Assembly (NCBI RefSeq): GCF_900100365.1
Contig: NZ_FNKU01000007.1
Location: forward strand, 1-37,423
Source of the DNA: Pseudomonas cannabina
Lineage (GTDB): Bacteria; Pseudomonadota; Gammaproteobacteria; Pseudomonadales; Pseudomonadaceae
Length of the DNA: 37,423 nucleotides
Reading direction: 5' to 3'
Shown: positions 14,993 to 22,733 of the stretch, in pieces
How positions within the stretch are numbered: the first letter of the stretch is position 1
Layout: each line of letters opens with the position of its first letter
The notes under the pieces: generated by a model
The model's input: the letters and a program-made list of their open reading frames with translations, nothing else
What the model was told of the DNA's origin: nothing
Databases searched by the model: none
Made by a program: the position numbers and the translations under genes

Positions 14993-16202
14993 CGTGGCCT
15001 CTGCACCGCCTGCTTACAAACCTCGACCGCTCAAAAACCTCTTCACGGCCAACGGCTGCTGGGCAGATTTGCTGGAGGCCGGCGGTCTGCGCCAAATCGA
15101 AGTGGAGTCGATCAGCAAAATGCTCGCCTGCGGCACCTCGATACTGGGCGTCAAACACTACACCTGCGGCAACGACAGCTGCCCGCACGTCAAATACCTG
15201 TGCAACACCTGCCATTGCCGGGCCTGTCCTTCCTGCGGCAAAAAGGCCACCGACCAGTGGATCGCCGTGCAAAACAACCGTCTGCCCGACTGCCCCTGGC
15301 AGCATCTGGTGTTCACGCTGCCCGACACGCTGTGGTCCCTGTTCTTCTACAACCGCTGGCTGCTTGATGCGCTGTTTCGTCTGGCGGCCGATAACCTGAT
15401 CTACACCGCCAAGCGGCGCGGTTTGCGCGTCGGGATTTTCGGGGCGCTGCACACCTATGGACGGCGGCTCAACTGGCATCCCCACGTCCACCTGTCGGTG
15501 ACCGCGGGCGGCCTGGATGAGCAGGGCGTCTGGAAAAATCTGTCGTTCCACAAAGAGGCCCTGCGGCGGCGCTGGATGTGGCTGGTGCGCGATTACCTGC
15601 TGGGACAGCCGCTTTCGCAACTGACGATGCCGCCGCCGCTGGCCCACATCCACTGTGAAAACGACTGGCACCGTCTGATACTGACCGCTGGCGGCCAGCA
15701 CTGGCACATCCACTTGTCGAAGAAGACGGAAAACGGCCGAAAGACCGTCAATTACCTGGGCCGCTACCTGAAAAAACCGCCGATCTCGGGCAGTCGTCTG
15801 GCGCATTACACCAACGGGGCCACGTTGAGCTTCACCTACCTGGATCACCGCACACAGACCTATCAGCAGGAAACGCTGAGCCAGGCCGACATGCTGCGCC
15901 GGGTGGTGCAGCACATCCCGGAAAAGCATTTCCGGATGATCCGGTATTTTGGTTTTCTGGCCAATCGGGTGTGTGGGAAATACCTGCCGAAGGTGTATGA
16001 AGCATTGAAGATGGCGACGCCAGGACCGACACCGAAGCTGTATTTTGTGCAGATGGCCAAAGCCTTTCTAAACGTCGATCCGTTCCGTTGCGTGCTGTGT
16101 GGCGCGCGGATGGTATACACGGCGGCAATCAGCGGGCTGACGGTACAGGGACTGGTCCTCAACGCTCAGGCGATCGCGCAGATGAGGTACGTGAAGCCCT
16201 GA
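14973..16202 (+). CDS. IS91-family (IS801-like) rolling-circle transposase, copy 1
   Basis: 409 residues, the size of the IS801 transposase. An N-terminal zinc-binding region (CGNDSCPHVKYLCNTCHCRA then CPSCGKK) is followed by the HUH motif NWHPHVHLSVTAGG and the tyrosine block NYLGRYLKKPPISGSRLAHY. These are the Y2/HUH replicative transposase features of IS91 relatives, which nick at one end and copy by rolling circle next to GAAC or CAAG. The long antisense open frames over this gene arise from its high GC content. The frame is complete and probably active. Confidence 0.93.
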   Translation: MRSRPADVASAPPAYKPRPLKNLFTANGCWADLLEAGGLRQIEVESISKMLACGTSILGVKHYTCGNDSCPHVKYLCNTCHCRACPSCGKKATDQWIAVQNNRLPDCPWQHLVFTLPDTLWSLFFYNRWLLDALFRLAADNLIYTAKRRGLRVGIFGALHTYGRRLNWHPHVHLSVTAGGLDEQGVWKNLSFHKEALRRRWMWLVRDYLLGQPLSQLTMPPPLAHIHCENDWHRLILTAGGQHWHIHLSKKTENGRKTVNYLGRYLKKPPISGSRLAHYTNGATLSFTYLDHRTQTYQQETLSQADMLRRVVQHIPEKHFRMIRYFGFLANRVCGKYLPKVYEALKMATPGPTPKLYFVQMAKAFLNVDPFRCVLCGARMVYTAAISGLTVQGLVLNAQAIAQMRYVKP

Positions 16203-16382
16203 CAGGGGGAAGGTGCGTCCGCACCTAGGCTTCGCGGTGAAATAACCTGCATTAACGCTGATTTATAGGGATTTTCACTGCATAAGTAACGCATCAGCGT
16301 CTTCCTACACATCGCTATGAAGGCATGACGCCTCCTTCCAAGCGTCAGCTTGATGCATAGGCATTTTGAAATTCCTATGCAT

Positions 16383-16435
16383 CAAGGCCTCCAGAGCATC
16401 GCCGAGGCGAAAAATCGAATAAATCAGCGGCTCCC
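16383..16435 (+). mobile_element. Right half of a diverged MITE, cut by IS801 copy 1
   Basis: CAAGGCCTCCAGAGC and AAAAATCGAATAAATCAGCG match the right half of the 99-bp MITE, with differences in between and a GGCTCC end in place of CCTCC. IS801 copy 1 ends exactly at the MITE CAAG. The left MITE half is not at the other end of copy 1, so a deletion or rearrangement followed the insertion. The 300 bp from the transposase stop (16203) to 16500 otherwise hold the IS801 3' non-coding end. Confidence 0.75.
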
Positions 16436-16452
16436 TTGCGAAATACGGCGTT

Positions 16453-16490
16453 ATTCATGCGTAGGAATTTTTAGGTTCCTACACATGAAT
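16453..16490. repeat. 15-bp inverted repeat resembling an IS91-type terminus
   Basis: Arms 16453-16467 (ATTCATGCGTAGGAA) and 16476-16490 (TTCCTACACATGAAT) match at 14 of 15 positions around an 8-nt loop. The arms resemble the IS801 terminal hairpin (ATGCATAGGAATT). Probably the relic end of another IS91-type element; alternatively a transcription terminator for the gene that ends at 16501. Confidence 0.5.
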
Positions 16491-16500
16491 CTTTACGGTT

Positions 16501-16710
16501 TTATACTCCTTGCCGTTTGATAAGTTCAAATCCCTGCGCATAAACAAGGTTGAACGTGTCTAACGCATGCATTATTTCTTCGTCAGGCAGGCTGGCGGGA
16601 ACTGTCAATACCGGTTCGCCACCGGCACCTCGCGCTGTAGCCGTATGGGGATTCGACTTCCGATCAATCCGAATATCATTGGGGTTTACGAGGTAAAAAA
16701 AGTTGGTCAT
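16501..16710 (-). CDS. Hypothetical protein
   Basis: 69 residues from the ATG at 16710 (MTNFFYLVNPNDIRIDRKSN), preferred because GGAAG lies nine bases upstream. An in-frame start at 16794 adds unlikely sequence. The middle is rich in small residues (TATARGAGGEPVLTVPASLP) and the C-terminus is helical (DTFNLVYAQGFELIKRQGV). No family recognised. It lies between IS801 copies 1 and 2 and may be the surviving part of a locus broken up by those elements. Confidence 0.5.
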   Translation of the reverse strand: MTNFFYLVNPNDIRIDRKSNPHTATARGAGGEPVLTVPASLPDEEIMHALDTFNLVYAQGFELIKRQGV

Positions 16711-16848
16711 GTGCTTCTTCCGTGATTGCTGATAGAGTTTGGAAACTGAGCAGTTGACGCTGAGAGGAAGGTGATATCTATTCAAATTCCGCACCGAAGA
16801 TCCAGAAGCTTTTAAGCATAAGCCTGTTTGTTTCAGTTTCGCGGACTG

Positions 16849-17097
16849 TTACCTCTGGCGTTTCCGAACGCACGTGCTGAGGGGGCGGCACGTATTCCTG
16901 TTTGCAGCAAGATATCTGACACGGTGCTCATCTTGTCCAATACGGTAGCGATGGTTGTGATGCTCCGGTGGCGCAATGCTTTCAGACTCAATGGGAAAAG
17001 CCGTATCGAAGTGAGGAAGCTCCTCAGTCAAACTTTGCGCTTCTTGGAGTATCCTGTAGGCATCCAGATTGCTGCTCCAATTATTAATTCTTACCAT
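16849..17097 (-). CDS. Hypothetical protein, possibly a truncated longer gene
   Basis: 82 residues from the ATG at 17097 (MVRINNWSSNLDAYRILQEA), with AGGAGA well placed upstream. The first ~58 residues look protein-like (hydrophilic, helical). The tail (NRNTCRPLSTCVRKRQR) looks out of character, so the frame may be a truncated gene. A GGAACC motif with a weak second half is about 160 bp upstream. The composition at the start (Asn/Ser-rich, no acidic residue before position 12) would be compatible with a type III secreted protein, but I do not recognise one. Confidence 0.4.
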   Translation of the reverse strand: MVRINNWSSNLDAYRILQEAQSLTEELPHFDTAFPIESESIAPPEHHNHRYRIGQDEHRVRYLAANRNTCRPLSTCVRKRQR

Positions 17098-17404
17098 TGA
17101 ACTTCTCCTTGAATAAAAAGTCATAGTGACCCGCTAGGGTCAAATCATTGCATTCCATTGAGGATCACAAAGCGCTGTAACTGAATTACGCTCTTCTGTA
17201 ATCCCACCATCTACAAATCGTCTCTTTTTCGCAATTTTTCCGTAACACAGGCCTTGTGTTAGCTTAGCCAGCGATTTGGTTCCATCAGCAATAGGTCCAG
17301 AGGGTCTTTATTGATCTGCATCAAAAAAACATGAAGTTTTAGGCTCGAGACAAGAAGCATGGGTAAAGCCAGCGCCGGAACCGCTGAAAATCAGCAGCGT
17401 GAAC
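17098..17404. other. Intergenic region upstream of IS801 copy 2
   Basis: No credible gene. On the minus strand, GGAACC (17278-17283) followed after 16 bp by TAACACA is a poor match to an Hrp-box. The region ends at GAAC (17401-17404), the target site preceding IS801 copy 2. Confidence 0.4.
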
Positions 17405-17493
17405 TGGGCAGCCTGCGGCTGCAAATTGTGGGATTTTGAAATCGGTTATCATAGCCGAAATCGAGTCGATCCCTCCTCAGCACAGGCTTACAC

Positions 17494-17775
17494 ATGGCGT
17501 CAGAGACCAAAAAACGTAAACGGGCGAGCCGGGCAAAAGCCAAGGCAAAGCAGACCCGTCTCCAACGCGCCGGGCATACCACCTTCGTTCCCGATACCGA
17601 CTTTTTCTTCGATATCGATCCTTTGGGTGATGTCGATCTTTGTAGTTGCTGCCAGACAACGTATCTGAACGACATGTTTCCCGACGCTTCTTGCGTAAGC
17701 GTTTCGATGAGAGAAGGGCCAGGCGGATTCGTCATCACCGCCGTCATTCACCACGATGAGGAGCCGCCCTGCTGA
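17494..17775 (+). CDS. Basic 93-residue ORF, second copy
   Basis: Same as the frame at 14711 except Val for Ala in the GGFVITAV stretch. It lies across the extension/core junction of IS801 copy 2 and overlaps the transposase start by 20 bp. Function unknown. Confidence 0.4.
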   Translation: MASETKKRKRASRAKAKAKQTRLQRAGHTTFVPDTDFFFDIDPLGDVDLCSCCQTTYLNDMFPDASCVSVSMREGPGGFVITAVIHHDEEPPC

Positions 17776-18985
17776 CGTGGCCTCTGCACCGCCTGCTTAC
17801 AAACCTCGACCGCTCAAAAACCTCTTCACGGCCAACGGCTGCTGGGCAGATTTGCTGGAGGCCGGCGGTCTGCGCCAAATCGAAGTGGAGTCGATCAGCA
17901 AAATGCTCGCCTGCGGCACCTCGATACTGGGCGTCAAACACTACACCTGCGGCAACGACAGCTGCCCGCACGTCAAATACCTGTGCAACACCTGCCATTG
18001 CCGGGCCTGTCCTTCCTGCGGCAAAAAGGCCACCGACCAGTGGATCGCCGTGCAAAACAACCGTCTGCCCGACTGCCCCTGGCAGCATCTGGTGTTCACG
18101 CTGCCCGACACGCTGTGGTCCCTGTTCTTCTACAACCGCTGGCTGCTTGATGCGCTGTTTCGTCTGGCGGCCGATAACCTGATCTACACCGCCAAGCGGC
18201 GCGGTTTGCGCGTCGGGATTTTCGGGGCGCTGCACACCTATGGACGGCGGCTCAACTGGCATCCCCACGTCCACCTGTCGGTGACCGCGGGCGGCCTGGA
18301 TGAGCAGGGCGTCTGGAAAAATCTGTCGTTCCACAAAGAGGCCCTGCGGCGGCGCTGGATGTGGTTGGTGCGCGATTACCTGCTGGGACAGCCGCTTTCG
18401 CAATTGACGATGCCGCCGCAGCTGGCCCACATCCACTGTGAAAGCGACTGGCACCGTCTGATACTGACCGCTGGCGGCCAGCACTGGCACATCCACTTGT
18501 CGAAGAAGACGGAAAACGGGCGAAAGACCGTCAATTACCTGGGCCGCTACCTGAAAAAACCGCCCATCTCGGGCAGTCGTCTGGCGCATTACACCTCCGG
18601 AGCCACGTTGAGCTTTACCTACCTGGATCACCGCACGCAGACCTATCAGCAGGAAACGCTGAGCCAGGCCGACATGCTGCGCCGGGTGGTGCAGCACATC
18701 CCGGAAAAGCATTTCCGGATGATCCGGTATTTTGGTTTTCTGGCCAATCGGGTGTGTGGGAAATACCTGCCGAAGGTGTATGAAGCATTGAAGATGGCGA
18801 CGCCAGGACCGACACCGAAGCTGTATTTTGTGCAGATGGCCAAAGCCTTTCTAAACGTCGATCCGTTCCGTTGCGTGCTGTGTGGCGCGCGGATGGTATA
18901 CACGGCGGCAATCAGCGGGCTGACGGTACAGGGACTGGTCCTCAACGCTCAGGCGATCGCGCAGATGAGGTACGTGAAGCCCTGA
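17756..18985 (+). CDS. IS801-like transposase, copy 2
   Basis: 409 residues with the zinc-binding region, HPHVH motif and YLGRYLKKPPI tyrosine block intact. It differs from copy 1 by a few residues in the second half (PPQLAHIHCES for PPPLAHIHCEN, TSGAT for TNGAT) and shares that half with copy 3, suggesting gene conversion among copies. Confidence 0.93.
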   Translation: MRSRPADVASAPPAYKPRPLKNLFTANGCWADLLEAGGLRQIEVESISKMLACGTSILGVKHYTCGNDSCPHVKYLCNTCHCRACPSCGKKATDQWIAVQNNRLPDCPWQHLVFTLPDTLWSLFFYNRWLLDALFRLAADNLIYTAKRRGLRVGIFGALHTYGRRLNWHPHVHLSVTAGGLDEQGVWKNLSFHKEALRRRWMWLVRDYLLGQPLSQLTMPPQLAHIHCESDWHRLILTAGGQHWHIHLSKKTENGRKTVNYLGRYLKKPPISGSRLAHYTSGATLSFTYLDHRTQTYQQETLSQADMLRRVVQHIPEKHFRMIRYFGFLANRVCGKYLPKVYEALKMATPGPTPKLYFVQMAKAFLNVDPFRCVLCGARMVYTAAISGLTVQGLVLNAQAIAQMRYVKP

Positions 18986-19169
18986 CAGGGGGAAGGTGCG
19001 TCCGCACCTAGGCTTCGCGGTGAAATAACCTGCATTAACGCTGATTTATAGGGATTTTCACTGCATAAGTAACGCATCAGCGTCTTCCTACACATCGCTA
19101 TGAAGGCATGACGCCTCCTTCCAAGCGTCAGCTTGATGCATAGGCATTTTGAAATTCCTATGCATGAAC

Positions 19170-20661
19170 GACATGTTTCCCGACGCTTCTTGCGTAAGCG
19201 TTTCGATGAGAGAAGGGCCAGGCGGATTCGCCATCACCGCCGTCATTCACCACGATGAGGAGCCGCCCTGCTGACGTGGCCTCTGCACCGCCTGCTTACA
19301 AACCTCGACCGCTCAAAAACCTCTTCACGGCCAACGGCTGCTGGGCAGATTTGCTGGAGGCCGGCGGTCTGCGCCAAATCGAAGTGGAGTCGATCAGCAA
19401 AATGCTCGCCTGCGGCACCTCGATACTGGGCGTCAAACACTACACCTGCGCCAATGAGCATTGCCCACACGTCAAATACCTGTGCAACACCTGCCATTGC
19501 CGGGCCTGTCCTTCCTGCGGCAAAAAGGCCACCGACCAGTGGATCGCCGTGCAAAACAACCGTCTGCCCGACTGCCCCTGGCAGCATCTGGTGTTCACGC
19601 TGCCCGACACGCTGTGGTCCCTGTTCTTCTACAACCGCTGGCTGCTCGATGCGCTGTTTCGTCTGGCGGCCGATAACCTGATCTACACCGCCAGGCGGCG
19701 CGGTTTGCGCGTCGGGATTTTCGGGGGGCTGCACACCTATGGCCGGCGGCTCAACTGGCATCCCCACGTCCACCTGTCGGTGACCGCGGGCGGCCTGGAT
19801 GAGCAGGGCGTCTGGAAAAATCTGTCGTTCCACAAAGAGGCCCTGCGGCGGCGCTGGATGTGGTTGGTGCGCGATTACCTGCTGGGACAGCCGCTTTCGC
19901 AATTGACGATGCCGCCGCAGCTGGCCCACATCCACTGTGAAAGCGACTGGCACCGTCTGATACTGACCGCTGGCGGCCAGCACTGGCACATCCACTTGTC
20001 GAAGAAGACGGAAAACGGCCGAAAGACCGTCAATTACCTGGGCCGCTACCTGAAAAAACCGCCCATCTCGGGCAGTCGTCTGGCGCATTACACCTCCGGA
20101 GCCACGTTGAGCTTTACCTACCTGGATCACCGCACGCAGACCTATCAGCAGGAAACGCTGAGCCAGGCCGACATGCTGCGCCGGGTGGTGCAGCACATCC
20201 CGGAAAAGCATTTCCGGATGATCCGGTATTTTGGTTTTCTGGCCAATCGGGTGTGTGGGAAATACCTGCCGAAGGTGTATGAAGCATTGAAGATGGCGAC
20301 GCCAGGACCGACACCGAAGCTGTATTTTGTGCAGATGGCCAAAGCCTTTCTAAACGTCGATCCGTTCCGTTGCGTGCTGTGTGGCGCGCGGATGGTATAC
20401 ACGGCGGCAATCAGCGGGCTGACGGTGCAGGGACTGGTCCTCAACGCTCAGGCGATCGCGCAGATGAGGTACGTGAAGCCCTGACAGGGGGAAGGTGCGT
20501 CCGCACCTAGGCTTCGCGGTGAAATAACCTGCATTAACGCTTTCTGATAGGGATTTTCACTGCATATGTAACGCCTCAGCGTCTTACTACGCATCGCTAT
20601 GAAGGCATGACGCCTCCGTCATAGCGTCAGCCTGATGCATAGGCATTTTGAAATTCCTATG
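19170..20661 (+). mobile_element. IS801-like copy 3, core only, right end cut by the 634-bp element
   Basis: Begins directly after the GAAC that follows copy 2 and lacks the 5' extension. The right end stops at CCTATG (20656-20661), where the 634-bp element is inserted; the missing CAT plus GTTC target is found at 9500-9506 on the other side of the inverted segment. The 3' non-coding part differs somewhat from copies 1 and 2. Confidence 0.88.
19255..20484 (+). CDS. IS801-like transposase, copy 3
   Basis: 409 residues, all motifs intact. It carries a local cluster of changes (CANEHCPHVKY where copies 1 and 2 have CGNDSCPHVKY; ARRRGL for AKRRGL; IFGGLHTY for IFGALHTY) but matches copy 2 in the second half, so it is a mosaic isoform. 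Confidence 0.93.
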   Translation: MRSRPADVASAPPAYKPRPLKNLFTANGCWADLLEAGGLRQIEVESISKMLACGTSILGVKHYTCANEHCPHVKYLCNTCHCRACPSCGKKATDQWIAVQNNRLPDCPWQHLVFTLPDTLWSLFFYNRWLLDALFRLAADNLIYTARRRGLRVGIFGGLHTYGRRLNWHPHVHLSVTAGGLDEQGVWKNLSFHKEALRRRWMWLVRDYLLGQPLSQLTMPPQLAHIHCESDWHRLILTAGGQHWHIHLSKKTENGRKTVNYLGRYLKKPPISGSRLAHYTSGATLSFTYLDHRTQTYQQETLSQADMLRRVVQHIPEKHFRMIRYFGFLANRVCGKYLPKVYEALKMATPGPTPKLYFVQMAKAFLNVDPFRCVLCGARMVYTAAISGLTVQGLVLNAQAIAQMRYVKP

Positions 20662-21295
20662 TGTAGCGGCCTGCAATCGAAATGGCCCGGACCTGCAATC
20701 ATCGCGTTTTTCGACCAGGATTGATTGCATCTATCCGAGCCAGCAAACCGGGATTATTTGCGAATGAACCTGCGTTCATCTGGTTCGACCTGCAATCGAT
20801 TGTCATGAACCGGAATTATTTGCGAGTGATCGCTCGCCGCTTATGTCTCATTTGAGCACACCCTTGTGAGACGTATGGCCGAGACGCTTTTTGCGTCTCA
20901 ATAGGGCGGTTTTTAATTTTTGATACAGTACGTTCACAAATTCTAGAGTCTAAAGAGACAAACTTGACGATGGCACCTTACGGAGGTAAGAGGTTGGAGC
21001 TTCCAACAGCAGCGCTACCGGGCTACCGGACTGAATCGTGTGATCGCAGTACAGGGTGCGGAGCAATGAAACAGAAAGTGCACTAAGCCGAGTGCATCCG
21101 CGTAAACCCCGCTAAAATCATCGGTTTTCAGTCGCATTTAATCCTGGTCGGCCGCTCTCGATTGCAGGTCGAAGTGGGTGGATGCAGGTTCGTTTGCAGT
21201 CAATGCTGGTTCGCGGTGCCGGATAGACGCAATTAATCCCGGTCGAAAAACGCGATGATTGCAGGTCCGGGCCATTTCGATTGCAGGTCGTTACA
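20662..21295 (+). mobile_element. 634-bp IS21-like non-autonomous element, copy B
   Basis: Inverted duplicate of copy A at 9513-10146. Flanks are CCTATG (20656-20661, IS801 end) and GGTAGG (21296-21301, topB). Each flank is identical (in inverted sense) to one flank of copy A, showing that the two copies have exchanged partners by recombination. The interior contains a 38-codon frame (MAPYGGKRLELPTAALPGYR) of doubtful meaning and no transposase. It is inserted in topB. Confidence 0.85.
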
Positions 21296-21301
21296 GGTAG
21301 G

Positions 21302-22697
21302 TGATCGCTGCAAGGGACAAGCGGCCACCGTGCGTGATTGTGCCGTCAAGGAAAAAGAAACCACACCTCCGCTGCCGTTTAACTTGATTAAGCTGCAACA
21401 GCACATGAACAAGCGATTTGGCCTGACCGCTGCTCAAACGCTTGAGATCACGCAAGCGCTGCGCGAAAAGTACAAGGCGATCACCTACAACCGTTCCGAT
21501 TGCAATTATCTGTCTGACGAGCAGTTTGCCGACGCGCCTAACATCCTTGCTGCGCTCAAAGAAAAGCCCGAGTTCATGCACGTGGCCACAGAGCCGGGTA
21601 TCAAAAGCAAAGCGTTCGATGACAGCAAGATTTCAGCGCACACGGCCATCATTCCGACCATCAATGTGCCTGATATTTCGGCGTTGTCTGACCTTGAAGC
21701 CAAGGTCTATCAGGCCATTGCGCGTCAGTACCTGGTGCAGTTCATGCGCAACAAAAAGTATCTTGAGGCCACCGGCTCCGTTGACGTGGCAGGCGAGGTA
21801 TTTTCCTACAAAGCCAAGACAACAGTTGATCCAGGCTTTGAAACATTGCTCAAGGGATCGAGCAGCGAGAACAAGGAAGTGAACGATGAATCGTCTGATG
21901 ATGAGGTGGGCACCGCCTTCGAATCCGTCAGCGAGTTGAAAGCAGGGGATTCGGGTTCATGCCGTGAAACCAGTGTGACCGAGAAGACAACCCCGCCTGC
22001 TTTGTTCACCGAAGCAACCTTGCTTGCCGCCTTGGTACGCATTGCTGATTTTGTCAGCGATCCTGTGATCAAGAAGTTGCTCAAAGACAAAGATCGGGAC
22101 AACGAGGCTGAACACGGCGGTATTGGCACGTCAGCGACCCGTTCAGCAATCATTGAAACGCTCAAAACACGTAATTTCATCACCTTGGATAAATCCAAAA
22201 TAATCCCCACTGAAACGGGGATTGCCTTCTTCAATGCACTGCCCGACATTGCCACGCAGCCCGACATGACGGCACTCTGGTCTGAACAGCAAACGCTGAT
22301 CGAACAAGGTTCGTTAAGCGTTGACGACTTTATTTCGAAACTTATGACCTTTTTGACCGAGCAGGTTAGCCAGGTCGATGTCGGAGAAATTAAAGGCGAG
22401 CACAAACCTCGTGAGGGTGGCTTGCCGCGTCTAGAATCTCCTTGCCCCAACTGCGGTAAAGAAATCGTCGCCAGCGCCAAGACGTACGCCTGCACGGGTT
22501 GCACCTTCAAGGTATGGGCCACCATCGCCGACAAGAAGATCACCGCCAGTCAGGTCGAAACGCTGATCAAGAAGGGCAAGACAGTTGAAATCAAGGGCTT
22601 TGTCAGTAAAAAAACAGGAAAATCGTTTTCTGCCATGCTAGTTTTGCAGGATAAAACCACTGGCGCTGTCAGCTTTGAGTTTGCTAAAAAGAAGTAA
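21302..22697 (+). pseudogene. topB: DNA topoisomerase III, 3' part (catalytic tyrosine and zinc ribbon)
   Basis: Continues the topB frame from the 634-bp element. KYKAITYNRSDCNYLSDEQF holds the catalytic Tyr (E. coli TopB has a Y-K-AITYPRSD-like motif). FVSDPVIKKLLKDKDRDNEA and EHGGIGTSATRSAIIETLKT are conserved type IA blocks. The C-terminus has a zinc ribbon: CPNCGKEIVASAKTYACTGC. No valid start or ribosome-binding site precedes it; the open frame upstream is element sequence. In this isomer it is separated from its Toprim half by 10.5 kb and inverted relative to it. Confidence 0.88.
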
Positions 22698-22733
22698 CGC
22701 CCATTTTTACTGAGTGCTATGAGAGGTTTATTT

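Larger units (their letters stand above)
14622..16382 (+). mobile_element. IS801-like (IS91 family) copy 1, with 266-bp 5' extension
   Basis: The core element is 14888-16382 (1495 bp), ending in a hairpin ATGCATAGG...CCTATGCAT. The right end is followed by CAAG and the core left end is preceded by GAAC, the tetranucleotides used by IS801/IS91 elements. An extra 262-266 bp upstream (14622-14887), itself preceded by GAAC, is shared only with copy 2. It has no terminal inverted repeats or target duplication, as expected for rolling-circle elements. Confidence 0.85.
17405..19165 (+). mobile_element. IS801-like copy 2, with the same 266-bp 5' extension
   Basis: Identical in structure to copy 1: extension 17405-17670, core 17671-19165. 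It is preceded by GAAC (17401-17404) and followed by GAAC (19166-19169). The next core copy begins directly after that GAAC, so copies 2 and 3 are in tandem. Confidence 0.88.

Noticed and set aside
14961..15929. 322-residue minus-strand open frame (also at 17744 and 19243)
   Set aside because: Antisense shadow of the GC-rich IS801-like transposase; no family features and fully overlapped by the HUH enzyme.
21255..21301. ATG inside the 634-bp element as a start for the topB 3' frame
   Set aside because: The sequence upstream of 21302 is element end; without a ribosome-binding site it is unlikely to be a functional start.
21806..22543. 245-residue minus-strand frame
   Set aside because: Antisense to the topB 3' part, which has clear motifs.
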